A stretch of DNA of 64,000 nucleotides from an uncultured Lachnospiraceae bacterium. GTDB taxonomy: Bacteria > Bacillota > Clostridia > Lachnospirales > Lachnospiraceae. The position numbers were made by a program, and so were the translations under genes. Numbering within the stretch: position 1 is the stretch's first letter; each line of letters starts with the position of its first letter. Of the stretch, positions 62,501 to 64,000 are shown piece after piece. The stretch is from NCBI GenBank assembly GCA_910585625.1, contig CAJUFQ010000004.1, forward strand, positions 62,001 through 126,000, written 5' to 3'. The notes under the pieces are model-generated. The model saw nothing but the letters and a program-made list of their open reading frames with translations. It searched no databases and was not told the DNA's origin.

Positions 62501-64000
62501 CCGCTCAAACAACACGTTTGCCGTGGTCTGCTCGACTCCATAATCCGTCTCGTTATAGCTGTCCAGCTCGTGGCGCGCCTCTTTGCTCACCATGCAGATT
62601 TCCTTTAACAGCTTCTTCTCCCGGAACTCCCTGACCGTCTCCACAAGGCTGTCTACCAGCCCGGCAATCGTGCGTTCCTCGTACATATCGCTTCTGTATT
62701 CCACCTGGTAGGAAAGTTCATTGCCATTGACAATCACGTCTATGGACAGCGGCGCCTTTGCCGTATCCAGGGACATTTCCTCCCTTGCGGCCTTTTCCCC
62801 GGCAATTTCTTCAAACTGGAAATTATCGCCCTGGAATGCAAACATCAGATCCGCCTTGATATTATATGCCCTGCTTATTTCCGCAAATGAATATATGTCG
62901 GCGTTCATGCTGTTCATCAGCTGCTCCCCGGTTTCCCTCAGATAGTCGCCGATTTCCTTTTCCCCATCCAGGTTACAATAAACCGGAAGCGTCTTGACCA
63001 ACATGCTGACGGCGGTCGCCAGGCGGGAATCATTCCTGCCATTGTAAATGGTGGTGAAGACCGCCTCGTCCTTATAGACATACCGTCCGGTCACAAAACC
63101 GAACGCCGCCGTAAACAGCGCATTCAGTGTGATTTTCTGCTCCGCGCAGAACTGACGCAAAGCATCCATGTCCGTCTCCTGCGCCCTCTGGTATACGCCC
63201 AGCCCCGGCACATCCTCCCGGTGGTCTTTGGCCGGAAGGAAATCCGTATCGCATCCCGCAAAAATGGAGTCATAATATTCTTTGGCAAGCGCATAATCCG
63301 GCCCCTTAAGCGCCTTCTGCTCCACAAGAGCCGCCTCAAAGCCGCTGAATGTCTCTTTCTTCAGCGTTTCCCCACCATACGCCTGATTCATGTGATTCAG
63401 GAAAATGCCGCAGGACGTGCCATCACTGATGATGTGGTGGAACTCCAGGAAGAGATATTTCCCTTCCGGCGTATCAAACAGCTCAATCCGAAACAGCTGG
63501 TCTCCCAAAAGCTGGTAGGGCTTCACCAATTCTCCTTTATGTAATTCATCCAGTATCTTAACCTCCACTGGCAAATCGTCATTGCGCTTCTGCCAGATTT
63601 CACCGTCATCGTCCAGATACAGCGTGGTCTTGATATAAGGATGCGCCTCCACGGTATCCTCCGCCGCTTTTTTCAGCCGCTCCAAATCCACATTCTCCCC
63701 CAGCTGGAACAGGAATGGGATATTGTAAATGGTGCTGCCCGGATTAGCCGCGCATTCCACAAAGATGCCGTTCTGCGTCTGGGTCAGGGGGTACGCTTCC
63801 AGTTTATCAAACGCTTCCTCCCGGCCTGCGCCCATCAGGAACTGCTCTAACTTTTCTACTGTATCATGTTCTTTCAGATCCTTATTGCGGATTACCGCCC
63901 CCGCAAAGGCATCAGCAAGCAGCACGTTGAGCTTCACCGCACCGATAGAGGTTAGGCCCGCTTTGTAAATATCCGTATTCACGCCAAATTCCCGGTGGCC
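59567..64000 (-). CDS. NRPS: [PCP]-condensation-adenylation-PCP-thioester reductase, partial
   Basis: The frame is open at the right edge. It enters within a carrier domain (IYKAGLTSIGAVKL, Ser near 63949), so at least one module lies outside. Counting from the GTG at 63982: condensation (about 60-460, HHIISDG 182-188), adenylation (about 480-970; A3 YTSGSTGKPKG, A5 FNGYGPTETT, A7 YRSGDL, A8 GRMDNQVKLRG, A10 NGKVNK), PCP (DFFENGGTSL, Ser 1025) and terminal Lys2-type reductase (LLTGANGFLG, 1107-1116). There is no thioesterase. The reductase would release the peptide as an aldehyde or alcohol. Aligned to GrsA, the A-domain pocket reads D-V-L-T-F-V-G-I-G, which I cannot assign. It heads the downstream operon. 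Confidence 0.92.
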   Translation of the reverse strand, partial: GHREFGVNTDIYKAGLTSIGAVKLNVLLADAFAGAVIRNKDLKEHDTVEKLEQFLMGAGREEAFDKLEAYPLTQTQNGIFVECAANPGSTIYNIPFLFQLGENVDLERLKKAAEDTVEAHPYIKTTLYLDDDGEIWQKRNDDLPVEVKILDELHKGELVKPYQLLGDQLFRIELFDTPEGKYLFLEFHHIISDGTSCGIFLNHMNQAYGGETLKKETFSGFEAALVEQKALKGPDYALAKEYYDSIFAGCDTDFLPAKDHREDVPGLGVYQRAQETDMDALRQFCAEQKITLNALFTAAFGFVTGRYVYKDEAVFTTIYNGRNDSRLATAVSMLVKTLPVYCNLDGEKEIGDYLRETGEQLMNSMNADIYSFAEISRAYNIKADLMFAFQGDNFQFEEIAGEKAAREEMSLDTAKAPLSIDVIVNGNELSYQVEYRSDMYEERTIAGLVDSLVETVREFREKKLLKEICMVSKEARHELDSYNETDYGVEQTTANVLFERQANLHPDKVAVIANGVSLTFRELNENANKIANRLLELGLSTEQMVGVLLPRTVDVYAARQGIMKAGGAFLPIDPEYPDERISYILEDSKAEFLLLPQELAKERQFLLQKLSAKVLTVEELLADGGNTENPGVEIRPENLCYCIYTSGSTGKPKGVMIEHRNLVNYVDDNPFNVEVQSYVYNATVSLAFAAITFDVSVLEECIPLYHGVTVCMANEEEIHNPLALSSLILQNGVDMMTCTPSFLINIIDMPEMKKALSQIKVFNVGAEAFPEALYEKIQALGTEAITFNGYGPTETTIGCAFDQVTGDKITIGKPMANIKMVMIDKYRNLLPAGVPGELLIIGDGVGRGYVGKPEMTADKFILFEGRKAYRSGDLAKWNHHGKIEFMGRMDNQVKLRGLRVELDEIENVMNRYPTVKSSVVLVKEKDSNQFLCGYFVAESQVEKQNLTCFMQKYLTPYMVPSVLMQLPELPLTNNGKVNKRALPEPEYTVENKNYVKPRTELQRKLCEIFEMALGVDSIGIEDDFFENGGTSLSASKVAMKCMSAGIQVSYADLFDYKTPLELERHIQELQQGSSAENGSEEGREGQGSLEQILNRNDAAFVDDICPSSLGDVLLTGANGFLGAHILKYMIDHEDNTIYCLIRKGKAPTLEKRLKSMLVYYFSNPYEELFGSRIQLIEGDITDAGKVDALEQYEFERVINCAACVKHFSADDTLEQVNYQGVVNLIHLCSRTGRELIQISTVSIAGENVGGKFPQEKKLHENELFFGQSLTNKYIDTKFRAEKAVLEAVAQGMKGKVIRVGNLMSRVSDGEFQINSVTNGFMRTLRGYVALGKFPVSMLDLPTEFSPIDATAEAIVHLAGAAGGFSVFHAYSSYLIQMADVVEQMRQIGIPMETVSDEEFQQSLLQALADEGKNELISGLIAYASSDQDKSTVYIDGDNSFTTKALYRLGFKWPMPDGIYLKHALEALETLGFFDGRI

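Overview
The window looks like a chromosomal segment from an anaerobic, roughly 50% GC Firmicute of the class Clostridia, most likely a gut Lachnospiraceae. The signs are strong AGGAGG ribosome sites, TTG/GTG starts, rubrerythrin, a GH42 beta-galactosidase, lipobox lipoproteins, two OmpR-type two-component systems, and a clostridial Cys-rich peptide maturation cluster. No rRNA, tRNA, CRISPR array or intact transposase gene was seen. All calls come from reading translations and motifs; no database search was run.

Layout. Positions 1-4922 (minus) hold an ABC importer operon: an unusual lipoprotein with a propeller-like domain fused to a solute-binding domain, two permeases, and a membrane-fusion protein running off the left edge. 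It is divergent from a response regulator/histidine kinase pair (5138-7091). Next come a secreted FN3-type protein (7185-9470), a SNF2 helicase and a SIR2-GHKL ATPase fusion of defence type (9753-15549), a decayed gene, and a phospholipase C-like protein. A housekeeping stretch follows: 2-hydroxyacid dehydrogenase, sbcC/sbcD joined by two tiny overlapping ORFs, a patatin and an XRE regulator.

Positions 24150-32295 (plus) form a RiPP cluster of the CLI_3235/CcpM type: BlaI-like regulator, ABC exporter, S8 peptidase, a 58-residue precursor with four Cys, an attenuator-like element, a PaaK-like adenylation protein, a radical SAM/SPASM maturase, a TIGR04066-type protein and an acyl-carrier-related protein. 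A giant CotH-domain surface protein, a 197-bp palindromic MITE-like element and assorted metabolic and hypothetical genes follow (32634-48419), then a second two-component system with a membrane-anchored protein (48689-51781).

Positions 64000-51873 (minus) look like one operon: an NRPS ending in a thioester reductase, a MATE transporter fused to an RsbW-like GHKL domain, a STAS protein, a second MATE-GHKL fusion whose GHKL motifs are degenerate, a GH3 acyl-adenylate enzyme, a SpoIIE-type phosphatase and a free RsbW-like kinase. This joins a secondary-metabolite pathway to a complete partner-switching signalling set and is the strongest candidate for an undescribed system here. A second notable theme is a ~200-bp intergenic repeat present three times, each time between convergent genes.
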